DNA from: Rhodospirillaceae bacterium
Lineage (GTDB): Bacteria; Pseudomonadota; Alphaproteobacteria; Dongiales; Dongiaceae
Assembly: GCA_008012315.1 (NCBI GenBank)
Contig: SSEL01000007.1
Location: 62,001-126,000 of the forward strand
Reading direction: 5' to 3'
DNA: 64,000 nt
The translations under genes and the position numbers were made by a program. The notes under the pieces were generated by a model, which was not told the DNA's origin, did no database searches, and saw only the letters and a list, made by a program, of their open reading frames with translations. Below are positions 43,001-51,855 of the stretch, piece after piece; position 1 is the first letter of the stretch, and every line of letters starts with the position of its first letter.

Positions 43001-44426
43001 AGCGAACACATTCGATCTCGTCCTACGTGGCGGCCGTGTCGCCCAGCCCGACGGGGTCAAGGCGGTTGACATCGGTATTCGTGATGGCCGGATCGCTGCG
43101 CTTGGGGAACATCTTCCCGCCGGCAAACGCGAAGTCCCCGCGAAAGACCGGCTGATCCTGCCGGGCGGCGTCGATAGCCATTGCCATATGGATCAGCAAC
43201 CCTGGGAAGGGAAGTCGACGGCCGATGACTTTCAGTCGGGAACTCTCTCGGCGCTTTGTGGCGGCACGACGACAGTCATTCCCTTCGCCATGCAAATGCG
43301 TGGGCAATCCTTGCGCGCTATTGTCGAAGACTATCATAACCGGGCGCGACCTAAGGCGCGCATCGATTACGGCTTTCATTTGATCGTTGGCGATCCCTCG
43401 GCAGTGGTCCTGCGCGATGAGATTCCGGACCTCATTCGTGAAGGTTGTACCTCCCTGAAAATCTATCTCACCTATGAAGGACTGAAGCTCGACGATTACG
43501 AGATCCTGAACGTGCTTGATCTTGCCCGCACGCACGGGGCCATGGTGATGGTCCATGCCGAGAACGACGCCTGCATTCGGTGGCTCACCGACAAATTCGT
43601 CGCTGCCCGCAAGACCGAGCTGCGATATCACGTCAAGGCGCATCCCGAGATCGGCGACCGCGAAGCGACTTTCCGGGCCATCAGCTTTTCCGAGCTGATC
43701 GAGACGCCGATCCTGATCAGCCATGTTTCCGCGGCGGGGGCGGTGGAGGAGATCCGCCGGGCGAAGGCGCGGGGCCTGCCGATCTATGCCGAGACCTGCC
43801 CGCAATATCTCTTTCTCTCGGCTGAGGATATCGATACGCCCGATCTCTCGGGATCGAAATGCGTTTGCACCCCACCGCCGCGGGATAAGAGCAACCAGCC
43901 GGAAATCTGGCGCGGCATCCTCGATGGTACCTTGGAGGTGTTCACCTCGGACCATTCACCCTGGAACTATGCCGACAAGATCGCCGAAGGACCCGACACG
44001 CCCTTCCACCGCGTCCCGAACGGCATTCCGGGTATCGAGACGCGCCTGCCGCTGCTGTTCTCTGCCGGCGTCAATGGCGGTCGGCTGACCCTGGAGAAAT
44101 TCGTCGAATTGACATCGACCATGCCGGCGCGCCTTTTCGGTCTTTACCCACGCAAGGGTGTTATCGCTGTCGGATCGGACGCGGATCTGGCGGTGTGGGA
44201 TCCCGACCGTATCGTCACTATCGAAAACAGGCTGCTGCACCATGCGACCGACTATACACCCTATGAGGGGCAGACGGTGCGGGGTTGGCCGGTAACGACA
44301 ATTTCTCGCGGTGAGGTGGTCTGGGATGATGGCGTTGTTACTGCAGCCCCGGGGCGCGGACAGTTCATAGAACGCCAGCATCCGTTCCCGCCACAGCAGG
44401 AACTGTCCCGGATTCTGGCTTCATGA
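42993..44426 (+). CDS. Dihydropyrimidinase / D-hydantoinase family amidohydrolase
   Basis: A 477-residue cyclic amidohydrolase with the full binuclear-metal set: His63 and His65 (GGVDSHCHMD), the carbamylated-Lys position Lys156 (TSLKIYLTYEGL), His188 (VMVHAEN), His244 (LISHVSAAG) and Asp320 (TSDHSPW). Such enzymes open five- or six-membered cyclic ureides and imides (dihydrouracil, hydantoins, sometimes allantoin). Start ATG 42993 overlaps the ATPase stop by 8 bases. Directly after an importer and before a PuuE-like deacetylase and a second amidohydrolase-like gene, it is the probable first ring-opening step. The exact substrate cannot be chosen from sequence. Confidence 0.9.
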   Translation: MTEANTFDLVLRGGRVAQPDGVKAVDIGIRDGRIAALGEHLPAGKREVPAKDRLILPGGVDSHCHMDQQPWEGKSTADDFQSGTLSALCGGTTTVIPFAMQMRGQSLRAIVEDYHNRARPKARIDYGFHLIVGDPSAVVLRDEIPDLIREGCTSLKIYLTYEGLKLDDYEILNVLDLARTHGAMVMVHAENDACIRWLTDKFVAARKTELRYHVKAHPEIGDREATFRAISFSELIETPILISHVSAAGAVEEIRRAKARGLPIYAETCPQYLFLSAEDIDTPDLSGSKCVCTPPPRDKSNQPEIWRGILDGTLEVFTSDHSPWNYADKIAEGPDTPFHRVPNGIPGIETRLPLLFSAGVNGGRLTLEKFVELTSTMPARLFGLYPRKGVIAVGSDADLAVWDPDRIVTIENRLLHHATDYTPYEGQTVRGWPVTTISRGEVVWDDGVVTAAPGRGQFIERQHPFPPQQELSRILAS

Positions 44427-45193
44427 GCGACGCCTCGAAAGCTCCAGGTCGTCTCGCGGGCAAAGTCATCCTGCTGACGGGTGCCGCCAGCGGCATTGGC
44501 AGTGCCATCACCCGGCGGTGTCTGGAGGAGGGAGCGAGCCTCACCTGCCTCGACCGAGACATGGTGGCCCTACGCTCTTTTGAAACGCTTCCCGAAGAAC
44601 AGATTCTGCTGCTGCAATGTGACGTCACGGATGCCACTGCGATAAAGCAGGCGGTCGACCACATTAGAGATCGCTTCGGGCGGCTGGACGGGCTCGTCCA
44701 TAATGCGGCGTCGCCGTCGGCGGATGGCACGGTGGTAGACCTCGATCCGGCGCAATGGCAGCTCGAAATCGGCGTCAGCCTGACCGGCGCCTTCCTCGTC
44801 AGTAAATGCGCCATACCCCTGATCGCGCAATCGGGCGGCGGCGCCGTGGTTTTCATTGCTTCCCAGTTCGGCCGTGTGGCGACCGGGCAATCGGTGGCCT
44901 ATTGTGCCGCAAAGGCGGGGTTAATCCATCTGGCCAAGGCCATGGCCGTCGATCATGCGGCGCAAGGTATTCGCGTCAATAGTCTATCGCCGGGCGCGGT
45001 CGCAACGGCCCGCTTGCTGCAACGTGCTCCTGATCTGGCGACGGCAAACGCGCGCTTGGGGCCGGCGCATCTTTTAGGACGGATCGCCGAACCGTCGGAG
45101 ATCGCAGCTGCGGCGGCCTTCCTGCTCTCAAGCGATGCTTCTTTCGTGACCGGAACGGATCTGTTGGCTGATGGCGGCTATGCGGCGCGCTAA
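44423..45193 (+). CDS. SDR family oxidoreductase
   Basis: A 256-residue classical short-chain dehydrogenase. It has the NAD(P) site LLTGAASGIGSAITRRC (about residues 14-30), Asp in CDVTDATAI, NAAS at about 93, the active site Ser with VAYCAAKAGLIHLAKAM (YxxxK) and a C-terminal SFVTGTDLLADGGYA. The acidic residue after strand 2 (LTCLDRD) favours NAD over NADP. ATGA overlap with the hydantoinase and a 1-base overlap with the next frame indicate one transcript. One of three SDRs in the cluster; substrate unknown, presumably a hydroxy intermediate of the pathway. Confidence 0.92.
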   Translation: MSDASKAPGRLAGKVILLTGAASGIGSAITRRCLEEGASLTCLDRDMVALRSFETLPEEQILLLQCDVTDATAIKQAVDHIRDRFGRLDGLVHNAASPSADGTVVDLDPAQWQLEIGVSLTGAFLVSKCAIPLIAQSGGGAVVFIASQFGRVATGQSVAYCAAKAGLIHLAKAMAVDHAAQGIRVNSLSPGAVATARLLQRAPDLATANARLGPAHLLGRIAEPSEIAAAAAFLLSSDASFVTGTDLLADGGYAAR

Positions 45194-45222
45194 TGCGGCG
45201 ACTTTTCAGGAATGGGGATGAA

Positions 45223-46269
45223 ATGACACTTCTGGTAACCGGAGGGACCGGGTTTGTAATGAGTGTTGTCGCGAAATCCTGGCTGGACCGCGACAAGAAC
45301 GCACGCGCCGTCATTCTTGACCGGTCGGGGCTGGATGAAACCGCACAGCGCTATTTCGCGCCGGTGATGGATCGCCTGTCTGTCGTAACGGGCGATATCT
45401 GTACGCCCAGCGATTGGGAAAAAGAGCTCGACGCACAGAACATCACGCATGTCGTCCACGGCGCCACTGTGACGCCGCTCTCGCGCGGCAGTGCCGCCGA
45501 GGCTAAGCGCCAGCCGGAAGCGCAAACGCCGGCACGCATCATCGACGTCAATCTCATGGGTACGGTCCGCCTGTTGGACTGGGTGCGCCAGCGCCCCGGC
45601 GTCAAACGTACTATCTATGTGAGCTCCGGATCGGTTTACCGGCATCACGGTCCGGATTGGACAGGCGAGGCCCTACCGGAGGATGGCTATGTCGCGCCTC
45701 TGACCCTCTATGGTATTTCCAAATTCGCGGCCGAAATGGTGGTGAACCGTTATGCCGACCTGTTCGGCTTTTCCGCGGCCAGTGTGCGGCTCTCCTCGAT
45801 CTACGGCCCGATGGACCGGGTCACCGAAAGCCGCAACTTCCGGCATGTGCCAAACCGCGTCGCACATATGGCGCTGGCGGGCGAGGCGATCCGACCCAAC
45901 AGCCTGGAGCCCGTGGGCGACTATCTCAGTTCCGCCGAAGTAGGCCGCGCGGTCATGGCGCTGTTAGAAGCGCCGACCCTACGTTACCGGCATTACAATA
46001 TCGCCAGCGGCGAGACCGTGACGATCGGCGATATCATCGCCTGGGCGAAAGAGAAGGTGCCCAACCTTCGTGTTGAGATCAGTCCTGAAGACACCGCAAA
46101 TATCGTCCAGGATACGGTGCTCAAAACCGGCATGTGGGGCGCCTATGACATTGCTCGCATCCTGCGGGATACCGACTGGCGGCCAAGGCCGGGTAAGCAG
46201 GTCTTTCAGGAATACATGGATTGGATCACCGGCTTCGAAAATCGACCAAGCAAGACAGGAGGACGGTGA
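45223..46269 (+). CDS. NAD-dependent epimerase/dehydratase family protein
   Basis: A 348-residue extended SDR with N-terminal LLVTGGTGFVMSVVAKSWLD (GxxGxxG), HVVHGATVTPLSRG, a Ser in IYVSSGSVYRHHG and the YGISKFAAEMVVNRYADLFG catalytic Tyr/Lys. The C-terminal half is of UDP-sugar epimerase type (VGDYLSSAEVGRAVMALLEA). I place the start at ATG 45223, after GGGGATGAA, rather than the in-frame ATG at 45193 adjoining the previous stop. Such proteins in catabolic clusters often oxidise or epimerise sugar-like intermediates (uronate or D-erythronate dehydrogenase-like). Its presence suggests a polyhydroxylated part in the substrate. Confidence 0.87.
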   Translation: MTLLVTGGTGFVMSVVAKSWLDRDKNARAVILDRSGLDETAQRYFAPVMDRLSVVTGDICTPSDWEKELDAQNITHVVHGATVTPLSRGSAAEAKRQPEAQTPARIIDVNLMGTVRLLDWVRQRPGVKRTIYVSSGSVYRHHGPDWTGEALPEDGYVAPLTLYGISKFAAEMVVNRYADLFGFSAASVRLSSIYGPMDRVTESRNFRHVPNRVAHMALAGEAIRPNSLEPVGDYLSSAEVGRAVMALLEAPTLRYRHYNIASGETVTIGDIIAWAKEKVPNLRVEISPEDTANIVQDTVLKTGMWGAYDIARILRDTDWRPRPGKQVFQEYMDWITGFENRPSKTGGR

Positions 46270-47207
46270 TGGCGGCCACAACCACATACACGGCGGCGGG
46301 TCCGACACGCGATTTCATCGGTTACGGCCCGAAAGCGCCACATGCCATCTGGCCGAATGGTGCCAAGGTCGCCGTCAATCTGGTCCTGAATTACGAGGAA
46401 GGTGCTGAATATTCCTGGTTGGAGGACGGCCGCAACGACAACTGGGGCGAATACAATATCCCCAACAGTCCCACCGTCAGGGACCTCGGTACGGAGACAC
46501 ATTTCGAATATGGCGCCCGAGCCGGTATCTGGCGCCTGGCGCGACTGTTCGACCGCTACAATGTGCCCGTGACGGTTTCTGCCTGCGCTGTCGCCCTGCA
46601 GCGTAATCCGGCGGTCATCGACTGGATGAAGGCGCGGGGGCATGATCTTCTCGGCCATGGGTTGCGCTGGGCGGAATATTCGACGGTGAGCCGGGAGGGG
46701 GAGGAGCGCGAGCTCCACCAGGCGGTGGCGCTCTACAGGGAACTAACGGGCGAACGTCCACTCGGGTGGAATTGCCGCTCCTATCCCAGCGTCAACACTC
46801 GTGATCTTGTCGTGCGCGAGGGAGGGTTCGTCTATTATTCAGACCCCTGTAATGACGACATTCCTTATTTTATTGATCACAACGGCACCCAGATTCTGAT
46901 CGTGCCCTATTCCAAAACGCTCAATGACAGTCGCTATTTGATCGCGCCAGGCTACAGCAATCCCCGCGACTTCGCGGAGGATTGCCGCTCGGCCGTCGGA
47001 TATCTGTTGGAGGAGGCCGGCGAGATCGGTGGCCGCATGTTGACGATCGGTATTCATGCCCGCTGGACGGGCCAGCCCAATCGCGCCTCTGGCCTGCGGG
47101 ACTTCATTGAACATGTGCAGAAGACGCCTGGGGTTGCGTTCATGCGGCGCCTCGATATCGCACGCCACTGGCTCGACAACCACACGACGTTCCGCAAGGG
47201 CAGCTGA
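46269..47207 (+). CDS. PuuE-type polysaccharide deacetylase family protein (allantoinase/cyclic-imide-hydrolase-like)
   Basis: A 312-residue NodB-fold hydrolase. RDFIGYGPKAPHAIWPNGAK, VAVNLVLNYEEGAEYSWLED and FEYGARAGIWRLARLFDRYN match the PuuE branch, which contains metal-light allantoinases and cyclic imide hydrolases rather than true chitin deacetylases. Further landmarks are GHDLLGHGLRWAEY and RPLGWNCRSYPSVNTRDL. A strong SD (AGGAGG) and ATG 46269, exactly overlapping the epimerase stop, fix the start. Predicted to hydrolyse a cyclic amide bond, making it a second ring-opening enzyme beside the hydantoinase. Which ring it opens is open. Confidence 0.86.
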   Translation: MAATTTYTAAGPTRDFIGYGPKAPHAIWPNGAKVAVNLVLNYEEGAEYSWLEDGRNDNWGEYNIPNSPTVRDLGTETHFEYGARAGIWRLARLFDRYNVPVTVSACAVALQRNPAVIDWMKARGHDLLGHGLRWAEYSTVSREGEERELHQAVALYRELTGERPLGWNCRSYPSVNTRDLVVREGGFVYYSDPCNDDIPYFIDHNGTQILIVPYSKTLNDSRYLIAPGYSNPRDFAEDCRSAVGYLLEEAGEIGGRMLTIGIHARWTGQPNRASGLRDFIEHVQKTPGVAFMRRLDIARHWLDNHTTFRKGS

Positions 47208-47267
47208 TTCAACGGGTCAGTGCTTCGGTAAAGTCACGAAACCATCAGCCATCGAAGTGGGGAAGAC

Positions 47268-48908
47268 ATGAATGGTGCGCAGGTCATCGCATCGATTCTG
47301 AAGCAGGAAGGCGTGAAGCAGATCATCGGCTTTCCAAACAGTGAGTTGTTCGACGCCTCGGCAGAGCTCGACATCCCGCCAATCATCACACGTTCTCAGC
47401 GCGTGGCTGTCAATATCGCCGAGGGCTATGCCCGGACCACAGCCGGGCAGGAACTCGCCGTGGTCACCGTACAATACGGACCTGGCGCCGAGAGCTCTTT
47501 TGGTGGGATCGCTCAAGCGTATAACGACCGGGCCCCGATCCTCTTCTTGCCAACCGGCTATCCGCGGGGCGCGGAAAACGTGACGCCGAATTTTGAGTCA
47601 CGCCGCAACTATCATCATGTGACCAAATGGTGCGAGGCTGTGAGCCGGCTGGAGGATCTGCCGAAGCTGATGCATGCGGCAATTTCGCGTGTTCGCAATG
47701 GGATGCCCGCTCCAGTCCTGTTGGAACTTCCTGTGGATATCCTGGCTGAAAGCCGCCAGCCACCATCCGATGCTTATCAGTCTCCGCGTCGCAGCCGACC
47801 CCAGGCCAATCATGCGGAGATCAGCGAGCTGGTTTCCACGGTGCTCGCTGCCAAGAACCCCATTATTGTAGCCGGCCAAGGTGTCCTTGCCGCCTCCGCC
47901 TCCCGTGAGTTGCTCGAGATCTCGGAACTGCTGCGTATACCGGTAATGACGACACCGAACGGCAAGAGCGCCTTTCCCGAGACGCATCCGCTGTCACTTG
48001 GCACCGCGGGGCGCTCGAGGCCGGCGACGGTTGACCATTTTCTCGAACGGGCCGACGTCATCCTGGCCATCGGCTCCAGTCTGACCCGGTCTCACTACAT
48101 TTTGCCTCTGCCCGAGAACCGGGTGCTACTTCAGGTAAGCATCGATGAAGGTGATCTTGGCAAGGACTATCCGATTGCCCAGGGTGTGGTCGGCGATGCG
48201 AAAGCCGTGCTGAAGCAAATCTTTACATTGGCGCAGGAGCATCGCGCCCTGATTCCGCAACGGGCGGGGCTCGAAACCGAGATTGCTGATGTCTATGCGG
48301 GCTTCATGAAACAATGGATGCCGCTGCTGACCGCGGGCACTGCACCAATCTCGCCCTACCGGGTGGTGTGGGAGATGATGCAGGTGCTTGATCCTGAGAC
48401 ATCCATCGTCACCCATGATGCGGGCAATCCCCGTGACCAATTCTGCCCGTTCTACCGTGCGGGGCGTCCCGGCAGCTATATCGGCTGGGGCAAGACCACA
48501 CAGCTTGGCAGCGGCCTTGGTTTCGCGCTCGGGGCCAAGCTGGCGCGGCCAGAAGCAACCGTCGTCAATTTGATGGGCGAGGCAGCATTCGGCATGGTCG
48601 GTTTCGACCTTGAAACGGCGGTGCGCTGCAACTTGCCGATCCTGACCGTAGTCATGCGGAACAATGTGCTGGGTGGTTATGCCGCCAGTATGCCGGTCGC
48701 AACACGGAAGTATGGCGCCAACCGGATGTCGGGAGGCTATGCACCCGTCGCCACGGCTCTTGGCTGCTATGGCGAGTGCGTGACCGAACCTGGCGAATTG
48801 CGCGGGGCTCTGCTGCGCGGCCTTGGCCGTGTAACTGCCGGACAGGCAGCATTGATTGAAGTCGTGACTCATGAAGAGCCACGACTGGCGGGCCTGGCGC
48901 GCCTGTAG
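47268..48908 (+). CDS. Thiamine-diphosphate-dependent enzyme, acetolactate-synthase-like, with altered cofactor motifs
   Basis: A 546-residue three-domain ThDP enzyme of the acetolactate synthase/benzoylformate decarboxylase superfamily. The N-terminal PYR domain contains IITRSQRVAVNIAEGYARTT, where the normally invariant activating Glu is Gln44. The middle domain runs about 185-325. In the C-terminal PP domain the Mg-ThDP motif usually written GDG...NN reads GEA (437-439) with NN at 465-466. The rest of the fold is intact (GWGKTTQLGSGLGFALGAKL). It may decarboxylate or ligate a 2-oxo acid by a modified mechanism, or hydrolyse a C-C bond. Situated mid-operon between two amidohydrolases. Confidence 0.88.
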   Translation: MNGAQVIASILKQEGVKQIIGFPNSELFDASAELDIPPIITRSQRVAVNIAEGYARTTAGQELAVVTVQYGPGAESSFGGIAQAYNDRAPILFLPTGYPRGAENVTPNFESRRNYHHVTKWCEAVSRLEDLPKLMHAAISRVRNGMPAPVLLELPVDILAESRQPPSDAYQSPRRSRPQANHAEISELVSTVLAAKNPIIVAGQGVLAASASRELLEISELLRIPVMTTPNGKSAFPETHPLSLGTAGRSRPATVDHFLERADVILAIGSSLTRSHYILPLPENRVLLQVSIDEGDLGKDYPIAQGVVGDAKAVLKQIFTLAQEHRALIPQRAGLETEIADVYAGFMKQWMPLLTAGTAPISPYRVVWEMMQVLDPETSIVTHDAGNPRDQFCPFYRAGRPGSYIGWGKTTQLGSGLGFALGAKLARPEATVVNLMGEAAFGMVGFDLETAVRCNLPILTVVMRNNVLGGYAASMPVATRKYGANRMSGGYAPVATALGCYGECVTEPGELRGALLRGLGRVTAGQAALIEVVTHEEPRLAGLARL

Positions 48909-48918
48909 GAGGGAAAAC

Positions 48919-50253
48919 GTGTTTCAAACTATCCTGGCCGGCGGGATCGCTGTTGCCGCGGAGGGTGAAAGCCGTGCTGACGTGGCGATCAATGGCGGCA
49001 AAATTACGGCATTGTTGTCCCCCGGTGAACCCGCTGCCGCGAGGGAGGTTGTTGATGTTCATGGCTGCTACTTGTTGCCGGGCCTCGTGGATGCACATGC
49101 GCATCTCCGCGAGCCTGGACTGACCGACAAAGAGGATTTTGCCAGCGGGACTCATGCCGCGGCACTCGGCGGCGTCACGACAGTTCTTGATATGCCGACC
49201 GACAAGCCATGGACGGCGACAGCAGAACATTTGCGGTCAAAGATCCAATTGGCAACCGGGCGTATCCATGTGGATGTCGGTTTCCAGGTCGTGGCCAGCA
49301 CGGACCTGTCGCTTTTAGAGGAGTTTGCCGACCTCGGGCCGGTCTCTTGCGAAGTATTCACGGCGGATGTGCCCGCTCGCTATCGCTTCGAGAGTATTCA
49401 AGAGGTCGCCACAGCGCTACGTCATGTCGGGAGAAACCGAATGTTAGCGGGTCTTTCGCCAGGTGACCAATCCATACTCCGCGCACAGCCGGGGGTGCCA
49501 AACAGTGGCGACGTAGCAGCCTTCCTGGCAAGCAGGCCGCCATTGGCAGAAGCGAATGGGATAGCGCGGGCCGCATTGGCAGCGGCTGCGACAGGTGTGG
49601 CGACCCATATTCGCCAGATCAATTCGGCGTTCGGCGTCGATACTTGGCGCCGCCTAAGAGACACGGCCGACCTGAGCGTTGAGACAACCCCACAAAATCT
49701 CTTTTTCGATTCAACCGCCTATGAAACGCAAGGGGCAGCTCTCAAGGCATCTCCTCCGTTCCGCAATGCGGAGGATGTTGAAGCTCTCCGAGAAGCAGTT
49801 CGCGCTGGCCTGATCGACATCATGGCAACCGATCATGCGCCCCATACGCCGGCAGAAAAAGCCGCCACCTATGCCGCTTTTGCCGATATTCCAGGTGGTA
49901 TGCCCGGCCTACAGACCTTGCTGCAAGCCATGATCAGATTGGTAGATGAGAAGTTGATTACGTTGAGTGACGTGGCTCGCATGTGCGCCACGAATCCCGC
50001 CCGACGGTTCGGTCTCGGGCAGCGTAAAGGCTCGATCGCCCCAGGCCACGATGCCGACATCGTCGCCATCGACCGCCGGCAGCCGGATGTGATCCGCAAT
50101 CAGGCACAAGTATCGCGCGCCGGGTATACGCCTTTCGACGGTTGGCAAATTGGTGCCACTTTGCGGCATGTCTTCCTGCGGGGCGAGGAAATCGTGCGGG
50201 AGGGGCAGCTGATGGGATTGCCAACGGGCGTCGTCGTGGCGGGTGTGTTTTAG
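48919..50253 (+). CDS. Dihydroorotase-like amidohydrolase with incomplete metal site
   Basis: A 444-residue amidohydrolase of the dihydroorotase/allantoinase branch, shown by LVDAHAHLREPGLTDKEDFA (His60, His62), GGVTTVLDMPTDKPWT and IDIMATDHAPHTPAEKAA (Asp305). Against the canonical set, the carbamylated-Lys position appears as Glu145 (VSCEVFTAD), the second-metal His is Gln233 (THIRQINS) and the ETTPHxL His is Gln259 (ETTPQNL). A mononuclear or altered site is therefore likely. GTG 48919 is preceded by AGGAGGG; upstream in-frame codons overlap the previous gene. Could be a catalytically different hydrolase, or a partner of the hydantoinase at 42993. Confidence 0.85.
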   Translation: MFQTILAGGIAVAAEGESRADVAINGGKITALLSPGEPAAAREVVDVHGCYLLPGLVDAHAHLREPGLTDKEDFASGTHAAALGGVTTVLDMPTDKPWTATAEHLRSKIQLATGRIHVDVGFQVVASTDLSLLEEFADLGPVSCEVFTADVPARYRFESIQEVATALRHVGRNRMLAGLSPGDQSILRAQPGVPNSGDVAAFLASRPPLAEANGIARAALAAAATGVATHIRQINSAFGVDTWRRLRDTADLSVETTPQNLFFDSTAYETQGAALKASPPFRNAEDVEALREAVRAGLIDIMATDHAPHTPAEKAATYAAFADIPGGMPGLQTLLQAMIRLVDEKLITLSDVARMCATNPARRFGLGQRKGSIAPGHDADIVAIDRRQPDVIRNQAQVSRAGYTPFDGWQIGATLRHVFLRGEEIVREGQLMGLPTGVVVAGVF

Positions 50254-50259
50254 GAGGAC

Positions 50260-51036
50260 ATGATGGCTCTTTTACAAGGCCGCGTAGCTGTCATCAGTGG
50301 CGCCAGTTCCGGTATCGGCCGAGCTATTGCACGGCGCTACGCCGCCGAAGGGGCCACGGTGACCATTGCCGACACGGCGGAAGGACCCTTAGAAGGTGGC
50401 ATGTCCACGGCCGAGGTGGTCGCCAGGGAAGGCGGCCAAGCCTGGTTCGTCAAAACCGATATTTCCGACGAGGATTCGGTCAATCATCTGGTCGACGCTG
50501 TGATCACCCGCCATGGACGTCTCGATGTTCTGGTCAATAACGCGGCTATCTATACCTCGACCAATCTCACTGAGACCTCGCTTGAGCAGTGGCGCCGCGT
50601 GATCGATGTTAATCTGACCGGATTCTTTCTCTGCGCCAGGCGCGCCGTCGCGCAGATGCGCGGCCAGGAGCCGGTGGACGACATTCGCGGGCGCATCATC
50701 AACATTTCATCGCAGCACGGCATGATCGCCTGCCCGGGCGATTTTCCGTATGGCGTGACCAAAGGTGCCATCGTGCAGATGACCCGGCAGATCGCTGTCG
50801 ATCATGCGGCTGACGGGATTGTCTGCAACGCGGTGGCACCTGGAAAAATCATCACGGGGAAGCCGGGTGTCGCTAACGATCCGGACGCGCTCGACTATTC
50901 ACGTCGGCGGACACCCTGGCCGCGTCTCGGCCAACCTTCGGACGTGGCGGGGGCGGCGCTATTCCTCGCGAGCGACATGGCGAATTACATCACCGGCATC
51001 AACTTGATGGTCGATGGTGGATGGATGGCCGGCTGA
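50260..51036 (+). CDS. SDR family oxidoreductase
   Basis: A 258-residue classical short-chain dehydrogenase: VAVISGASSGIGRAIARRYA for cofactor binding, ADTAEGP with Asp favouring NAD, NNAAIYTSTNL, active-site Ser-His in INISSQHGMIACPG and YGVTKGAIVQMTRQIA with the YxxxK pair. The C-terminus is NYITGINLMVDGGWMAG. Good SD (AGGAGGACATG) 7 bases after the dihydroorotase-like stop, so co-transcribed. Resembles glucose/galactose-1-dehydrogenase-type SDRs more than acyl-carrier reductases; substrate unknown. Confidence 0.91.
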   Translation: MMALLQGRVAVISGASSGIGRAIARRYAAEGATVTIADTAEGPLEGGMSTAEVVAREGGQAWFVKTDISDEDSVNHLVDAVITRHGRLDVLVNNAAIYTSTNLTETSLEQWRRVIDVNLTGFFLCARRAVAQMRGQEPVDDIRGRIINISSQHGMIACPGDFPYGVTKGAIVQMTRQIAVDHAADGIVCNAVAPGKIITGKPGVANDPDALDYSRRRTPWPRLGQPSDVAGAALFLASDMANYITGINLMVDGGWMAG

Positions 51037-51069
51037 CATCGGCAACGACTAGACAATAAGGAGGCGTCT

Positions 51070-51855
51070 ATGGATTTGGGATTATCAGGCAAGACAGCCC
51101 TGGTGTTTGGTGCAGGCGGCGGTCTCGGCGGCTCGATCGCCCGGACCCTCGCGCAAGAAGGTGCGCGCGTCGCCGTCGCCGATATCAATGCGGCGGCCGC
51201 AGGGGCAACGGCGGCGGCTATCACCGGTGCTGGTGGCAAGGCGCACGCTTTGACCTGGGATCTGTCTGATCTATCGGTGATTAACGATCAAATAAAGGCC
51301 ATTGAGCGAGAGCTGGGTGGAATCAATATCCTGGTCAACAACACGGGTGGACCGCCGCCAACTCCCGTCGCGGGTCAGGAAGCAGAGACATGGCAAAAAT
51401 TTTTCAATGCGATGGTTCTCCCGGTCATCGCCATCACGGACCGCGTTTTGCCCGCAATGAAGGCCGCCAAATGGGGCAGGATCATCACCTCGACCTCCTC
51501 GGGCGTCATTTCGCCAATTCCTAACCTGGGGCTGTCCAACACATTGCGGGTGGCGCTGCTCGGGTGGTCGAAAACCCTGGCGCAGGAAGTGGGGCGCGAC
51601 GGCATCACGGCAAATATCGTCCTCCCCGGCCGCATCGCTACCCAGCGTATCACTTTTCTCGACGAGCAAAAGGCCCAGCGTGAAGGGCGCTCGGTGGCGG
51701 AGGTGTCTCAACAAAGCACGTCTTCGATTCCGGTCGGACGATACGGAAATCCGCAAGAGTACGCTGATGTCGTTACCTTTCTCGCCAGCGAGCGGGCGTC
51801 CTATGTCACCGGCAGCGTCATCCGGATCGACGGCGGGCTAATCGCGAGCATTTGA
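51070..51855 (+). CDS. SDR family oxidoreductase (FabG-like)
   Basis: A 261-residue short-chain dehydrogenase with the glycine-rich motif TALVFGAGGGLGGSIARTLA, which departs slightly from TGxxxGIG. It has NNTGGPPPTPV instead of NNAG, an ITSTSSGVISPIPNLGLSNT region in which the catalytic Tyr position appears as Leu-Ser-Asn (normally YxxxK), and the terminal SYVTGSVIRIDGGLIAS. Proteins with NNTGGP and S/N at the YxxxK site form a divergent SDR subgroup. Reductase activity is therefore not certain. SD AAGGAGG precedes ATG 51070. Last intact gene of the operon. Confidence 0.88.
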   Translation: MDLGLSGKTALVFGAGGGLGGSIARTLAQEGARVAVADINAAAAGATAAAITGAGGKAHALTWDLSDLSVINDQIKAIERELGGINILVNNTGGPPPTPVAGQEAETWQKFFNAMVLPVIAITDRVLPAMKAAKWGRIITSTSSGVISPIPNLGLSNTLRVALLGWSKTLAQEVGRDGITANIVLPGRIATQRITFLDEQKAQREGRSVAEVSQQSTSSIPVGRYGNPQEYADVVTFLASERASYVTGSVIRIDGGLIASI

